Below, in pieces: positions 27,162 through 35,434 of a stretch of 64,000 bases of DNA. The notes beneath the pieces are model-generated. The model saw only the letters and a program-made list of their open reading frames with translations. It ran no database searches and had not been told where the DNA came from. The position numbers and the translations under genes were made by a program. The number at the start of each line of letters is the position of its first letter. Positions within the stretch are counted from its first letter, which is position 1. Location: assembly GCA_001983455.1 (NCBI GenBank), contig LJDB01000043.1:62001-126000 (forward strand), written 5' to 3'. The DNA is from Candidatus Epulonipiscium fishelsonii. GTDB taxonomy: Bacteria > Bacillota > Clostridia > Lachnospirales > Cellulosilyticaceae.

Positions 27162-27214
27162 AAAAAAAGCCAACAAGAAGAAAAGCTTCATAGCCTATCT
27201 TCTTGTTGGCTTTA
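27162..27214 (-). terminator. Intrinsic terminator after larB
   Basis: Arms AAAGCCAACAAGAAGA and TCTTCTTGTTGGCTTT pair perfectly over 16 bp, followed on the minus strand by a T7 tract. The 5' arm overlaps the larB stop codon. It lies inside the lar cluster, so larC expression must come from read-through or its own promoter. Confidence 0.9.
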
Positions 27215-27961
27215 TAAATTGTTTATCATACTGGCACTATAGGCTGCACCAAATCCATTATCTATATTTACAACAGTAATCCCACTTGCACAACTATTCA
27301 ACATACATAACAGTGCTGATAATCCACCAAAGTTTGCACCATATCCTATGCTTGTGGGCACTGCTATAACAGGTTTATCCACAAGGCCACCCACTACGCT
27401 TGCTAGGGCTCCCTCCATTCCTGCTACTGTTATAATCACATTTGCTTCCTGTAAAACTTTTGTGTTTGAAAGTAGTCGGTGAATTCCAGCCACTCCAACA
27501 TCATATAATCGTCCAACAGTATTTCCTAGTACTTCAGCAGTAATAGCTGCTTCTTCAGCAACAGGAATGTCTGATGTACCACCAGTTACAACTAAAATTT
27601 TCTTCTCGGTAACTTTATACTCTTCTCTTTTTACAACAACAATTTTGGCACGTTCATGATAAAGTGCTTTGTCTGTAACCTCAAAAATAGCATTAAACAC
27701 TTCTTGGCTCGCTCGTGTACATAATATATTGTTATTATTTCTTTCAAGCATATGTTTAACTATTCCTTGAATATGGTCTAGTGCTTTTCCTTCACAATAT
27801 ATAACTTCGGGATATCCGTTTCTTAATTGTCTGTGATGGTCAATTTTGGCATATCCTAATTCACCATATTCAAGCTGTTTAAGTTGACTTAATGCATATT
27901 CAACTTCTACATTTCCATTTTTCACTTGGTTTAATAAGTCTGTTAATTTTTTATTATCCAT
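27212..27961 (-). CDS. larB: LarB, nickel pincer cofactor biosynthesis carboxylase/hydrolase
   Basis: LarB carboxylates nicotinic acid adenine dinucleotide at C5 and releases AMP, the first step of nickel-pincer cofactor synthesis. The 249-residue product has a PurE-like fold with VVTGGTSDIPVAEEAAITAE (about 124-143), VGVAGIHRLL, AGMEGALASVVGG and PTSIGYGANFGGLSALLCML, all characteristic of LarB. It lies 44 bases after the DUF4261-like gene and ends at a terminator. Confidence 0.95.
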   Translation of the reverse strand: MDNKKLTDLLNQVKNGNVEVEYALSQLKQLEYGELGYAKIDHHRQLRNGYPEVIYCEGKALDHIQGIVKHMLERNNNNILCTRASQEVFNAIFEVTDKALYHERAKIVVVKREEYKVTEKKILVVTGGTSDIPVAEEAAITAEVLGNTVGRLYDVGVAGIHRLLSNTKVLQEANVIITVAGMEGALASVVGGLVDKPVIAVPTSIGYGANFGGLSALLCMLNSCASGITVVNIDNGFGAAYSASMINNL

Positions 27962-28005
27962 TTTATCTCCTGTTTATTTTTATCCTTATTCAATTATAAG
28001 TATAT

Positions 28006-28857
28006 TTATTTGCTAGATCTATTGCTAATTGCATAATTTCCAGTGTCAATATTTATCACTGGCCTTTTTGGAACTAAAAGCGAAGACTCTTCTATGCATT
28101 TCCAATATAACTCTGTATCAAAACCTTTATTACTAAATCCAGAGGTAGTTGCACCGTTTTTTAAGACAGATCCATTATTAAAAAGATGCTTACACAAACT
28201 ATAGGCATGAGCAACAGCCCACTGATGGTTCATTTCGTGAAAATAATATTGTATATCTGGTAAAAGCAAAGTATTCATCCCTAGAGTATCGACTATCATA
28301 TTGTTAGTGTTTTCTACACTAAAAAATCTAATGTTTATGCAAAAGTCTATAAATCTATCTTTTATTGGGGTTTCACAATTACGTATTTTATCTGCCATCA
28401 TCATTTTGTATGAAGGTAAAAAGAGTACTGCTTCACATTGAGGAAATATCTCCATAAGAGCATTAAGATACGACATCAACAATGTTGCTCGATTATGTGG
28501 ATGTAGTGTCATAGCAAACGTGTCATTTGCAATTATTTGATATTTACATTCTCTAAATATCTTCTCTTTCTCTTCACTTGAGCAGTTCCACATTTGATTT
28601 TTCATCCTAATATCTAAACTATTAGCGTCCCAGTTTTCACACTCACTAAACAAAACTTGAACAGGTATGCGTCCAGTTTCAAATTCCACCGTATAATTTA
28701 AAATAGCTAAACTAATAAGTCCTTCTTTTGTTACAACTTCCAATTCCCCTAGATGGTCTTTAACAATTTTAACTACTTCATTTATAGATGGCTGATCTAC
28801 TTTTTCTTTCATTAGTAAATGCATTGAAAACGCCCCATATTTTTGTGAATTTTCCAT
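28006..28857 (-). CDS. DUF4261-like protein within the lar cluster
   Basis: A 283-residue protein without catalytic motifs I can name. The C-terminal stretch DTLGMNTLLLPDIQYYFHEM followed by a GATTSGF-type end resembles DUF4261 proteins, and the N-terminal SMHLLMKEKVDQPS fits too; this identification is from memory of the family and moderate. No signal peptide or membrane segments are seen. It sits between larE and larB in the same direction with short gaps, so it is probably co-transcribed, but a role in the cofactor pathway is not established. Confidence 0.6.
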   Translation of the reverse strand: MENSQKYGAFSMHLLMKEKVDQPSINEVVKIVKDHLGELEVVTKEGLISLAILNYTVEFETGRIPVQVLFSECENWDANSLDIRMKNQMWNCSSEEKEKIFRECKYQIIANDTFAMTLHPHNRATLLMSYLNALMEIFPQCEAVLFLPSYKMMMADKIRNCETPIKDRFIDFCINIRFFSVENTNNMIVDTLGMNTLLLPDIQYYFHEMNHQWAVAHAYSLCKHLFNNGSVLKNGATTSGFSNKGFDTELYWKCIEESSLLVPKRPVINIDTGNYAISNRSSK

Positions 28858-28887
28858 AATCTGCCCCTTTTTTTATAAAATATTCAA

Positions 28888-29655
28888 CTATAATACTTCA
28901 TTCATACTTCCCATACGATATCCTTTTAAATCTAAAGCAACGCTTTTAAAACCAAGTTCGCCAAACCGATTCACTATTTCTTGCTTATACTTTAATACTT
29001 CTTCTATATTTTGAGCAGGCACTTCAATTTTGGCCAATTCATCATAGTATCTAACTCTAACATGTTTAAATCCTATATCGGCCATAAAATTTTCCGCTTG
29101 TTCAATTTTAGCTAACTTTTCTTTTGTAATTTCTTTTCCATAAGGTATGCGTGATGCTAAGCAAGCCATCGCAGGTTTATCCCATGTAGGAAGATTTTCT
29201 ATCTTTGAAAAATCTCTGATTTGTTGCTTAGTCAGTCCTGCTTGTTTTAATGGACTAAGTATATTAAGTTCTGCTAAGGCTTTCATTCCTGGACGATAGT
29301 CACCATCATCATCTTTGTTGCTGCCATCTAAAACATACTCTATTCCATTTTGGTTAGCAATTTCTTTAATTTTAGAAAAGATAGCTTTTTTACAATAATA
29401 ACATCTATCTTTACCATTTTCTACAAACTCTTTTATATTATATTCGTCCGCAGCAACTGTTATATGCTTTATATTATTTTTCTTTATAAATTCCAGTGCC
29501 TCTTTAAATTCTCTTTCTGGACACATGCTTGATGTAGCTGTTACAGCCAAGACATTTTCTCTACCCAATTGCTGATAAGCCATATATAGTAGATATGTAC
29601 TGTCTACTCCTCCAGAAAATGCAATGCATACTTTTTTTAACGGTTTTAAGTTCAT
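28888..29655 (-). CDS. larE: LarE, sulfur transferase for nickel pincer cofactor
   Basis: A PP-loop ATPase that adenylates the pathway carboxylates and transfers sulfur to them. The 255-residue product has SGGVDST at 14-20, SMCPEREF, the Cys pair RCYYCKK (Cys85, Cys88), DGSNKDDDGDYRPGMKAL and DKPAMACLASRIPYG with Cys165. In L. plantarum a single Cys at the last site is sacrificed; enzymes with three cysteines in this arrangement carry a [4Fe-4S] cluster and can turn over, so this one is probably of the cluster type. AAAGGAGGG precedes ATG 29655. Confidence 0.95.
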   Translation of the reverse strand: MNLKPLKKVCIAFSGGVDSTYLLYMAYQQLGRENVLAVTATSSMCPEREFKEALEFIKKNNIKHITVAADEYNIKEFVENGKDRCYYCKKAIFSKIKEIANQNGIEYVLDGSNKDDDGDYRPGMKALAELNILSPLKQAGLTKQQIRDFSKIENLPTWDKPAMACLASRIPYGKEITKEKLAKIEQAENFMADIGFKHVRVRYYDELAKIEVPAQNIEEVLKYKQEIVNRFGELGFKSVALDLKGYRMGSMNEVL

Positions 29656-29914
29656 AAATATTATCCCTCCTTTTGATTTTAAAAAATTATCTTCTTACAT
29701 AGCGTAACACTATTTTATTTAAAATTCAACCTTCATGATTATCATATCAGCCTAATTTATGTATTTTTTACTACAATAATTTCCAGAAAGATATAAATTA
29801 ACAGAAACTTATTTAAAATATATCTAATAATAATATTTTAGTAATCATCTAAACATATAAATTTCACAAATGATTTTAACATCTATCTATATCCCAAAAA
29901 ATACTATTGTTCAA

Positions 29915-29930
29915 TGTAACAAGAATTACA
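29915..29930. promoter_or_regulatory. Palindromic operator candidate
   Basis: TGTAACAAGAATTACA, a 16-bp dyad TGTAA-N6-TTACA (extended to AATGTAA/TTACATT). The half-site spacing is that of CRP/FNR-family sites. It lies about 90 bases upstream of pdaA and 260 bases upstream of larE. Confidence 0.4.
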
Positions 29931-29984
29931 TTGTAAGTTTATTCCATGATAATTTAGAGCAAACTGGTCATACTAAATTTAGGT

Positions 29985-30016
29985 AAATATTGAAAGGAAT
30001 AAATATTGAAAGGAGT
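29985..30016 (+). repeat. Duplicated 16-bp ribosome-binding segment
   Basis: AAATATTGAAAGGAAT and AAATATTGAAAGGAGT are adjacent, followed by a third partial AAATATT before the TTG start of pdaA. The second copy carries the better ribosome-binding site. Confidence 0.8.
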
Positions 30017-30023
30017 AAATATT

Positions 30024-30854
30024 TTGAAAAAATTTTTATATGTATTATTAGCTTTATTAAGTTTTAACGTTTTTGCAACAAATCTTGATAATACTGTTCA
30101 TAACTGGGGAATTGCTAGAGAAAAAAATCATCAAACTCCAAAATCAGATCCGCTTAAATTTAATATTACAGATTATGATGCCTACTATGTAGGAGATATA
30201 AACGAAAAAATTATTTATCTTACCTTTGATGAAGGATATGAAAAAGGGTACACTCCTGCTATTTTAGATGTGCTAAAAGCAAATGATGTTCCAGCTATAT
30301 TTTTTGTAACTTCACCTTATGTAACAAGCTGTCCTGACCTGGTTAGGCGAATGGTCGAAGAAGGGCATATTGTCGCTAATCATACCAAGAGCCATAAATC
30401 TATGCCTCAATGTGCAAATGATCCTAATTCATTTAAACACGAAATTGCCGATCTAGAAAAAAAATACGAAGATATAATTGGTTCTCCCATACCAAAACTT
30501 TTTCGTCCACCTATGGGACAATATTCTCAAAAATCACTTGCAATGACAAAAGATTTGGGGTATCAAACTCTTTTTTGGAGCTTTGCCTATGCAGATTTTG
30601 ATGTAAATAAACAACCTGACCCAACAAAGGCTGCTAAATTAATCTCTGATAATCTTCATAACGGAGCAATTTTGCTTTTACATGCTGTTTCAAAAACAAA
30701 TACTCAAATTCTTGACAGTGTTATAAAAGATGCTAAAGCACAAGGATATACATTTAAACTTTGGCCACTAGAAGCAAATATTGAAGACTCCTCATCCATT
30801 GAACTTCTTGCTCCTAACTTAGAAAATAATCAATCAGTAAAGCAAAGACCATAA
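30024..30854 (+). CDS. pdaA: PdaA-like polysaccharide deacetylase (muramic delta-lactam synthesis)
   Basis: A secreted carbohydrate esterase family 4 enzyme, most like PdaA, which de-N-acetylates muramic acid for spore cortex delta-lactam. The 276-residue product has an N-terminal signal (MKKFLYVLLALLSFNVFA), LTFDEGYEKGYT with the catalytic Asp69 (PdaA-type TFDEGYE instead of TFDDG), NHTKSH metal His residues (120, 124), FRPPMGQYS, an FWSFAYADFD segment and LLHAVSKTN. The start is TTG 30024, eight bases after GAAAGGAG; the in-frame TTG at 30006 overlaps that site. Confidence 0.92.
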   Translation: MKKFLYVLLALLSFNVFATNLDNTVHNWGIAREKNHQTPKSDPLKFNITDYDAYYVGDINEKIIYLTFDEGYEKGYTPAILDVLKANDVPAIFFVTSPYVTSCPDLVRRMVEEGHIVANHTKSHKSMPQCANDPNSFKHEIADLEKKYEDIIGSPIPKLFRPPMGQYSQKSLAMTKDLGYQTLFWSFAYADFDVNKQPDPTKAAKLISDNLHNGAILLLHAVSKTNTQILDSVIKDAKAQGYTFKLWPLEANIEDSSSIELLAPNLENNQSVKQRP

Positions 30855-30868
30855 CTTTATTATATATA

Positions 30869-30886
30869 GGGGTACATCTGTACCCC
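30869..30886. terminator. Hairpin between convergent pdaA and ccdA-tlpA
   Basis: GGGGTACA and TGTACCCC form a perfect 8-bp stem with a two-base loop; T tracts are weak on both strands. Confidence 0.6.
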
Positions 30887-30902
30887 TTATCTGCGTCAAA
30901 TT

Positions 30903-32165
30903 TTAAGATACACCATTTATAGTCTGCTCAATAATGCTTTTCATAATATCATAAGTTAACATTCCTGGTACATATCCAAAAACATTTCCATCTTTATCAA
31001 TCATAAAAGTTGTTGGATACGCTGAAATTCCATATTGCATACCAAGCTCTCCGTTCATATCCATTATTGTTGGATACGTATACCCGTTTTGTTCAAGAAA
31101 ATCAATTACATTTTCCTTACTTCCTTCTTGAGTATATATGTTTTGATCATTTGGTGAGGCAACTCCTAAAATAATAGCATCTTCTAAATTCATTCCATAA
31201 TCTTCATACAACTTTTGAATATCTGGCATCTCCCTTACACACGGAGGGCACCAAGTTGCCCAAAAATTTAAAAATATAACTTTGCCTTTATAATTGTCAA
31301 GTGTATGCGTGTTGCCAAATTGATCAAAAAGTTCAAAATCAATCGCTGGTACTTTTTGATTATCTGCTTCATTTGAAGCACTGTCAGTTGATGAAACTTC
31401 ATCTTCATTCGAAGTATCATTGTTATCAATAATATTTTGTTCCACTATGTCATTTCCCACAGAAGATAAATATCCTGTTATTCCATTCATCATACCAGTA
31501 AACATCATTATACCCATTAAAATCATAAGTACTGCACCAAGTTTAACTGTGTATGCTACTATGTTACTATGCTTCTTTAATAGCTCAAGGCATTTCGTTG
31601 TAAAAATACCTAGAAATAAAAATGGTAAAGTAAATCCTAGCGTATATATCCCCATTAACATGATTCCTTTTGATGCGGTGCTTGCAGATGAAATCATAAT
31701 GAGTACGGTAGAAAGAGCTGGCCCAACACAAGGTGTCCATGCAAAGCTGAATGTAAAACCCATAATAAGTGCGGTAACTGGGTTCATTTTCAATACATTA
31801 ATCTTAATAGGAAGCTTGAATTCTCTGCCTCCAAATGGTTTATTAAATACTCCCAGTTGGATAAATCCCAAAATTATAATCAAAATTCCGCCAATACGAG
31901 AAAATATTATCTGGTGTTGTACAAAAAATTGTCCAAATGCTGAAAACCCCATCCCTAATAAAAAGAAAGCAAAACTTACCCCTAAAATAAAAAACAAAGT
32001 ATTAATCAAAATTACTTTTTGATTGTACTTTCCATCTTGAGCACTTCCTGATAGATAACTCATATATAATGGAACAATTGGCAAAATACAAGGTGAGAAA
32101 AAGCTTAATATACCTTGCGAAAAAACTGTCACCACTGATATTGTGACATCTAAGTCAAAACCCAT
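30903..32165 (-). CDS. CcdA-TlpA fusion: membrane thiol reductant carrier plus thioredoxin domain
   Basis: A 420-residue fusion. Residues about 1-225 are a CcdA/DsbD-type six-helix membrane domain with paired Cys motifs FFSPCILPIVPLY and FAWTPCVGPALS, which carries electrons across the membrane. A Ser/Asp/Asn-rich linker (about 230-265) leads to a TlpA-type extracytoplasmic thioredoxin with NFWATWCPPCVREM (about residue 307) and a cis-Pro in SAYPTTF. It likely reduces extracytoplasmic disulfides, perhaps for cytochrome or spore proteins. Start ATG 32165 is chosen over GTG 32171, which overlaps AAGGAAGG. Confidence 0.92.
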   Translation of the reverse strand: MGFDLDVTISVVTVFSQGILSFFSPCILPIVPLYMSYLSGSAQDGKYNQKVILINTLFFILGVSFAFFLLGMGFSAFGQFFVQHQIIFSRIGGILIIILGFIQLGVFNKPFGGREFKLPIKINVLKMNPVTALIMGFTFSFAWTPCVGPALSTVLIMISSASTASKGIMLMGIYTLGFTLPFLFLGIFTTKCLELLKKHSNIVAYTVKLGAVLMILMGIMMFTGMMNGITGYLSSVGNDIVEQNIIDNNDTSNEDEVSSTDSASNEADNQKVPAIDFELFDQFGNTHTLDNYKGKVIFLNFWATWCPPCVREMPDIQKLYEDYGMNLEDAIILGVASPNDQNIYTQEGSKENVIDFLEQNGYTYPTIMDMNGELGMQYGISAYPTTFMIDKDGNVFGYVPGMLTYDIMKSIIEQTINGVS

Positions 32166-32193
32166 AAACACCTTCCTTTAAATATTTATTTAT

Positions 32194-32232
32194 AATAACG
32201 GATTTAAGAAAAACATGACTAAATCTGTTATT
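32194..32232. repeat. Dispersed palindromic repeat (copy b)
   Basis: AATAACGGATTTA pairs with TAAATCTGTTATT (one G-U) around a loop containing AAAAACATGA. The arms match copy e1 at 46.1 kb, but the TTCRTGATAA flank has decayed. It lies upstream of the ccdA-tlpA start. Confidence 0.75.
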
Positions 32233-32447
32233 AGTTATAGCATTTTATTTGATATTATGCAAATGTTAGGTTTCATATAACCTTATTAGGCCCGTTACTT
32301 TACAAAAATAATTTCTTGGAAACATAACAACTAGTACCAATTCATATAATTATATTGCTTAAAACCATAAATTGAAAATACGTTCTAGTATACTAACGTG
32401 TATTTTCAGACATAATAAAATAAAATCTAAATATAGGAGGTGTTATT

Positions 32448-32663
32448 GTGCAAGAAATTATTGATAGAGCAAATGAAAGAGTTTCTAAATTTAATATGAT
32501 GGATTGGACACTACTTAAGACCTGTATAATGCTAGTTGGTGTTATTTTTGGGTACACATTTTCAGATGAGTGTAAAAAACTTAGGCCAATTATTTTTATT
32601 GTTTGGATTGCATGCTTTCATTATTTAATGTTTAAAATATATTTTGCACCAGATAAAAAATAA
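32448..32663 (+). CDS. Small two-TM protein, first of a tandem pair
   Basis: A 71-residue protein: a short amphipathic N-terminus (QEIIDRANERVSKFNMMDW), a first hydrophobic segment (LLKTCIMLVGVIFGYTF), a polar turn with ECKKLRP, and a second segment (IIFIVWIACFHYLMFKIYF). It resembles a family of small clostridial proteins sometimes labelled permease of phosphate ABC transporter, with the same K-C-hydrophobic-G and CKK-x-P landmarks; that label is not supported by function. The start is GTG 32448, six bases after AGGAGGTG. It is followed 30 bases later by a paralogue. Confidence 0.75.
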   Translation: MQEIIDRANERVSKFNMMDWTLLKTCIMLVGVIFGYTFSDECKKLRPIIFIVWIACFHYLMFKIYFAPDKK

Positions 32664-32693
32664 GTTGTAATTATATGAATGCGAGGTGTAATT

Positions 32694-32912
32694 GTGCAAG
32701 AACTTCTTGAAAGGGCAAACCAAAAAGTTGCCAAATTTGATTTAATTGATTGGGTAACATTTGAAACCAGTCTAATGTCACTTGGTGCAATTATTGGATG
32801 CACGTTTTCAAATAAATGTAAAAAATTTAGCCCACTTATTTGTATTGTTGCTAGTATATGTTTTCATTATGTAATGTTTAAAATATATTTTGCACCAAAT
32901 AAAAACCGTTAA
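32694..32912 (+). CDS. Small two-TM protein, second of the pair
   Basis: A 72-residue paralogue of the preceding protein, about half identical: QELLERANQKVAKFDLIDW, a hydrophobic segment, NKCKKFSP, then a second segment ending HYVMFKIYFAPNK. The start GTG 32694 follows GAGGTG and matches the start of the first copy; a frame opening 15 bases earlier has no ribosome-binding site. The pair ends at a strong terminator, so they form a bicistronic unit. Function is unknown; membrane location is inferred from the hydrophobic segments. Confidence 0.75.
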   Translation: MQELLERANQKVAKFDLIDWVTFETSLMSLGAIIGCTFSNKCKKFSPLICIVASICFHYVMFKIYFAPNKNR

Positions 32913-32931
32913 ATATTATAAATATATGTGG

Positions 32932-32960
32932 AGGCGAACCTATGTGTTCGCCTAGTTTTA
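32932..32960 (+). terminator. Intrinsic terminator after the small protein pair
   Basis: AGGCGAAC (32932-32939) and GTTCGCCT (32946-32953), followed by AGTTTTA. Confidence 0.8.
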
Positions 32961-32961
32961 T

Positions 32962-33002
32962 TATATCGGATATTGACAACGACAATATCTATACGATATA
33001 AT
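32962..33002 (+). promoter_or_regulatory. Promoter with embedded inverted repeat ahead of rsmB
   Basis: TTGACA (32973-32978), an 18-base spacer and TATAAT (32997-33002), both perfect. The same bases form a two-part dyad: TATATCG/CGATATA (32962-32968 with 32994-33000) and GATATTG/CAATATC (32969-32975 with 32983-32989). The inner dyad covers the -35 and the outer arm covers the -10, as an operator would. Confidence 0.75.
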
Positions 33003-33043
33003 TCCGTTATTACGAATAATGACATTTATAAAGGAAGAAAAAT

Positions 33044-34363
33044 ATGAAGACCATACGAGAAAACATTGTAGATATATTGGTAGAAGTTGAAAAGAGCCAA
33101 TCATATGTGCAGTTGGTACTAAAAGAGTATTTAGAACAATTTGCAATAATTGATAGAAAATTTATTACAGAAATAGTTAATGGAACAATCAAGCATCAAA
33201 TTACACTAGATTATTATATAAACACCCTATCTAAAACTCCCGTTAATAAAATGAAACCATTTATTAGACAGCTTATAAGAATGAGTGCATATCAAATATT
33301 ATATTTAGATAAAATTCCAAGCTCAGCGACTATTAACGAAGCAGTAAACATTGTAAAAAGAAGGAAGATGACTAATCTATCGGGGTTTGTCAACGGAATT
33401 TTAAGAAACTTGGATAGACAAAAAGATACTATTGCTCTTCCAACTGAACCTATAGAGTATTTATCAGTAAAAAATTCCATTCCCGAATGGATTATAGAAA
33501 TGTGGAGGGAAACTTATAGTAATGTGGAAATAGACAAAATTTGTACCTCTTTAAACGCACGAGGACAAGTATGTGGCCGAATAAATACTTTAAAATCTTC
33601 AAAAGAGCAAGTTAAAGCTTTATTGTCCAAAGAAGACATAGATATTACAGATGGAAAATTTGGTGAAGAAAGTTTTTATTTAAGCAATGCAACTTCAATT
33701 GGAAATAATGCTTCCTTCAAAAAAGGATTATGGACAGTGCAGGACGAAAGTGCCATGCTTGTATCCAAAGTATTAAATCCTCAAAAGGGAGATATTATTT
33801 TGGATGTATGTGCGGCTCCAGGAGGAAAATCTACTCATATAGCACAACTAATTCAAAACGAAGGACAAATCATTAGTACAGATATTTATGAACATAAACT
33901 TGAGTTAATACAAAAGAATGCTGATAGACTAGGAGCTACATGTATAACACTAGTTTTACATGATGGTACCATATTTAAAAAAGAATGGGAAGGCAAGTTT
34001 GATAAGATATTACTAGATGTTCCATGTTCAGGCCTAGGGATATTGAAGAAAAAGTCAGATATAAAATACAAAAGGACTTTGAGCGATATTGAGGAACTAG
34101 TTAAAATTCAGAAGAAGCTAATAGATAATAATATTAAATATTTAAAGCAAGACGGAATTCTAGTATATAGCACTTGTACAATATCTAAACTCGAAAATGA
34201 AGATATGGTCGAATATATTTTGAAAGACAAAAATATGATTGGGGAAAATCTAACTGATTTGCCAGAAATACTAGAACCTACACAAAATCATATTCAAATC
34301 TTGCCTTATATGGCAGATACAGATGGATTTTTTATTGCAAAATTTAAGAAAGTTGGAAATTAA
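33044..34363 (+). CDS. rsmB: 16S rRNA m5C967 methyltransferase
   Basis: Methylates C967 of 16S rRNA with SAM. The 439-residue product has an N-terminal NusB-like RNA-binding domain (about 1-130), then a Rossmann methyltransferase domain with LDVCAAPGGKSTHIAQL (about residues 252-268), DVPCSGLGILKKKSD with the first catalytic Cys and YSTCTISKLENE with the second. AAGGAAG precedes ATG 33044. It leads the rsmB-rlmN-stp-pknB-rsgA operon, a standard Firmicutes arrangement, from a consensus promoter. Confidence 0.97.
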   Translation: MKTIRENIVDILVEVEKSQSYVQLVLKEYLEQFAIIDRKFITEIVNGTIKHQITLDYYINTLSKTPVNKMKPFIRQLIRMSAYQILYLDKIPSSATINEAVNIVKRRKMTNLSGFVNGILRNLDRQKDTIALPTEPIEYLSVKNSIPEWIIEMWRETYSNVEIDKICTSLNARGQVCGRINTLKSSKEQVKALLSKEDIDITDGKFGEESFYLSNATSIGNNASFKKGLWTVQDESAMLVSKVLNPQKGDIILDVCAAPGGKSTHIAQLIQNEGQIISTDIYEHKLELIQKNADRLGATCITLVLHDGTIFKKEWEGKFDKILLDVPCSGLGILKKKSDIKYKRTLSDIEELVKIQKKLIDNNIKYLKQDGILVYSTCTISKLENEDMVEYILKDKNMIGENLTDLPEILEPTQNHIQILPYMADTDGFFIAKFKKVGN

Positions 34364-34364
34364 T

Positions 34365-35393
34365 ATGTTAACTTGCATGAACAATACCGAGTTGGAAAAA
34401 ATAATGTTGTCTTTAGGAGAAAGTAAATTTAGAGCAAAACAACTTTTTGAATGGTTTCATCAAAAGAAAATTTGGGACTACAATCAAATGACTAATCTTC
34501 CCAAAAATCTAAAAGATAAATTAACAACTCAATATCCTACAAATAATATTAAAATTGTAGAAAAATATATTTCTGCCATAGATGGCACCAGAAAATACTT
34601 GTTTGAACTTTCAGATTACCATATAATAGAAAGTGTATTGATGAAATATAAACATGGAAATTCTGTCTGTATATCATCACAAGTAGGATGCCGAATGGGG
34701 TGTAAATTTTGTGCTTCTACTATTGGAGGTTTAAAGCGAAATTTAACTCCTGCTGAAATGCTTGCACAAGTATATAAGATAAGCGAAGACATCAACGAAA
34801 AAATATCTAATATTGTTATAATGGGAACAGGTGAGCCACTAGAGAGATTAGACATTACTACTAAATTTATAGAGCTTATAAACAGTGATAAAGGACAAAA
34901 TATTGGACAAAGGCATATCACTGTCTCAACTTGTGGGCTTGTTCCAAAGATATTGGAACTTGCAGAGAAAGAAATGCAAATTACACTAGCTATATCACTC
35001 CACGCTACTACTGATGAAGATCGTAAAAATATTATGCCTATTGCTAATAAGTATACTATTAAGCAACTTTTAGATGCCTGTAAACTATATATAAACAAAA
35101 CAGGAAGAAGAATAACTTTTGAATATTCTTTAATTGATGGTCAAAATGATACGGTAGACGTTGCAAAACAATTATCAAATTTATTAAAAGGAATGCTTTG
35201 CCATGTAAATCTTATTCCTATAAATAAAATTGAAACACAATCTTTTAAAAGTAGTAGTGAAGACAAAATAAAAGATTTTGCAAACATATTAAAAAGTAGA
35301 GGTATTGAAGTTACTGTGAGGAGAACACTAGGGCAAGATATTAATGCTTCTTGCGGACAATTAAGATATAATTATCTTAAAACTTGTTTGTAA
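34365..35393 (+). CDS. rlmN: Dual-specificity RNA methyltransferase RlmN
   Basis: A radical-SAM enzyme that methylates C2 of A2503 in 23S rRNA and A37 of some tRNAs. The 342-residue product contains the cluster motif GCRMGCKFCAST (about residues 107-118), IVIMGTGEPLERLD, the SLHATTDEDR segment and the C-terminal catalytic Cys in INASCGQLRYN. The start ATG 34365 lies two bases after the rsmB stop, with GTTGGAA as the ribosome-binding site; a frame opening 14 codons earlier overlaps rsmB without one. Confidence 0.97.
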   Translation: MLTCMNNTELEKIMLSLGESKFRAKQLFEWFHQKKIWDYNQMTNLPKNLKDKLTTQYPTNNIKIVEKYISAIDGTRKYLFELSDYHIIESVLMKYKHGNSVCISSQVGCRMGCKFCASTIGGLKRNLTPAEMLAQVYKISEDINEKISNIVIMGTGEPLERLDITTKFIELINSDKGQNIGQRHITVSTCGLVPKILELAEKEMQITLAISLHATTDEDRKNIMPIANKYTIKQLLDACKLYINKTGRRITFEYSLIDGQNDTVDVAKQLSNLLKGMLCHVNLIPINKIETQSFKSSSEDKIKDFANILKSRGIEVTVRRTLGQDINASCGQLRYNYLKTCL

Positions 35394-35434
35394 TTTTAAC
35401 TTATACCATCTTATTAAAAACAGAGGTGATTGAA

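Larger units (their letters stand above)
29656..30023. other. Intergenic region between larE and pdaA
   Basis: A divergent intergenic region of about 370 bases. It contains a TGTAA-N6-TTACA palindrome (29915-29930) and a doubled ribosome-binding site ahead of pdaA (29985-30016). No promoter with good boxes and spacing was found for larE; TTGAAT on the minus strand lacks a matching -10. Confidence 0.5.
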
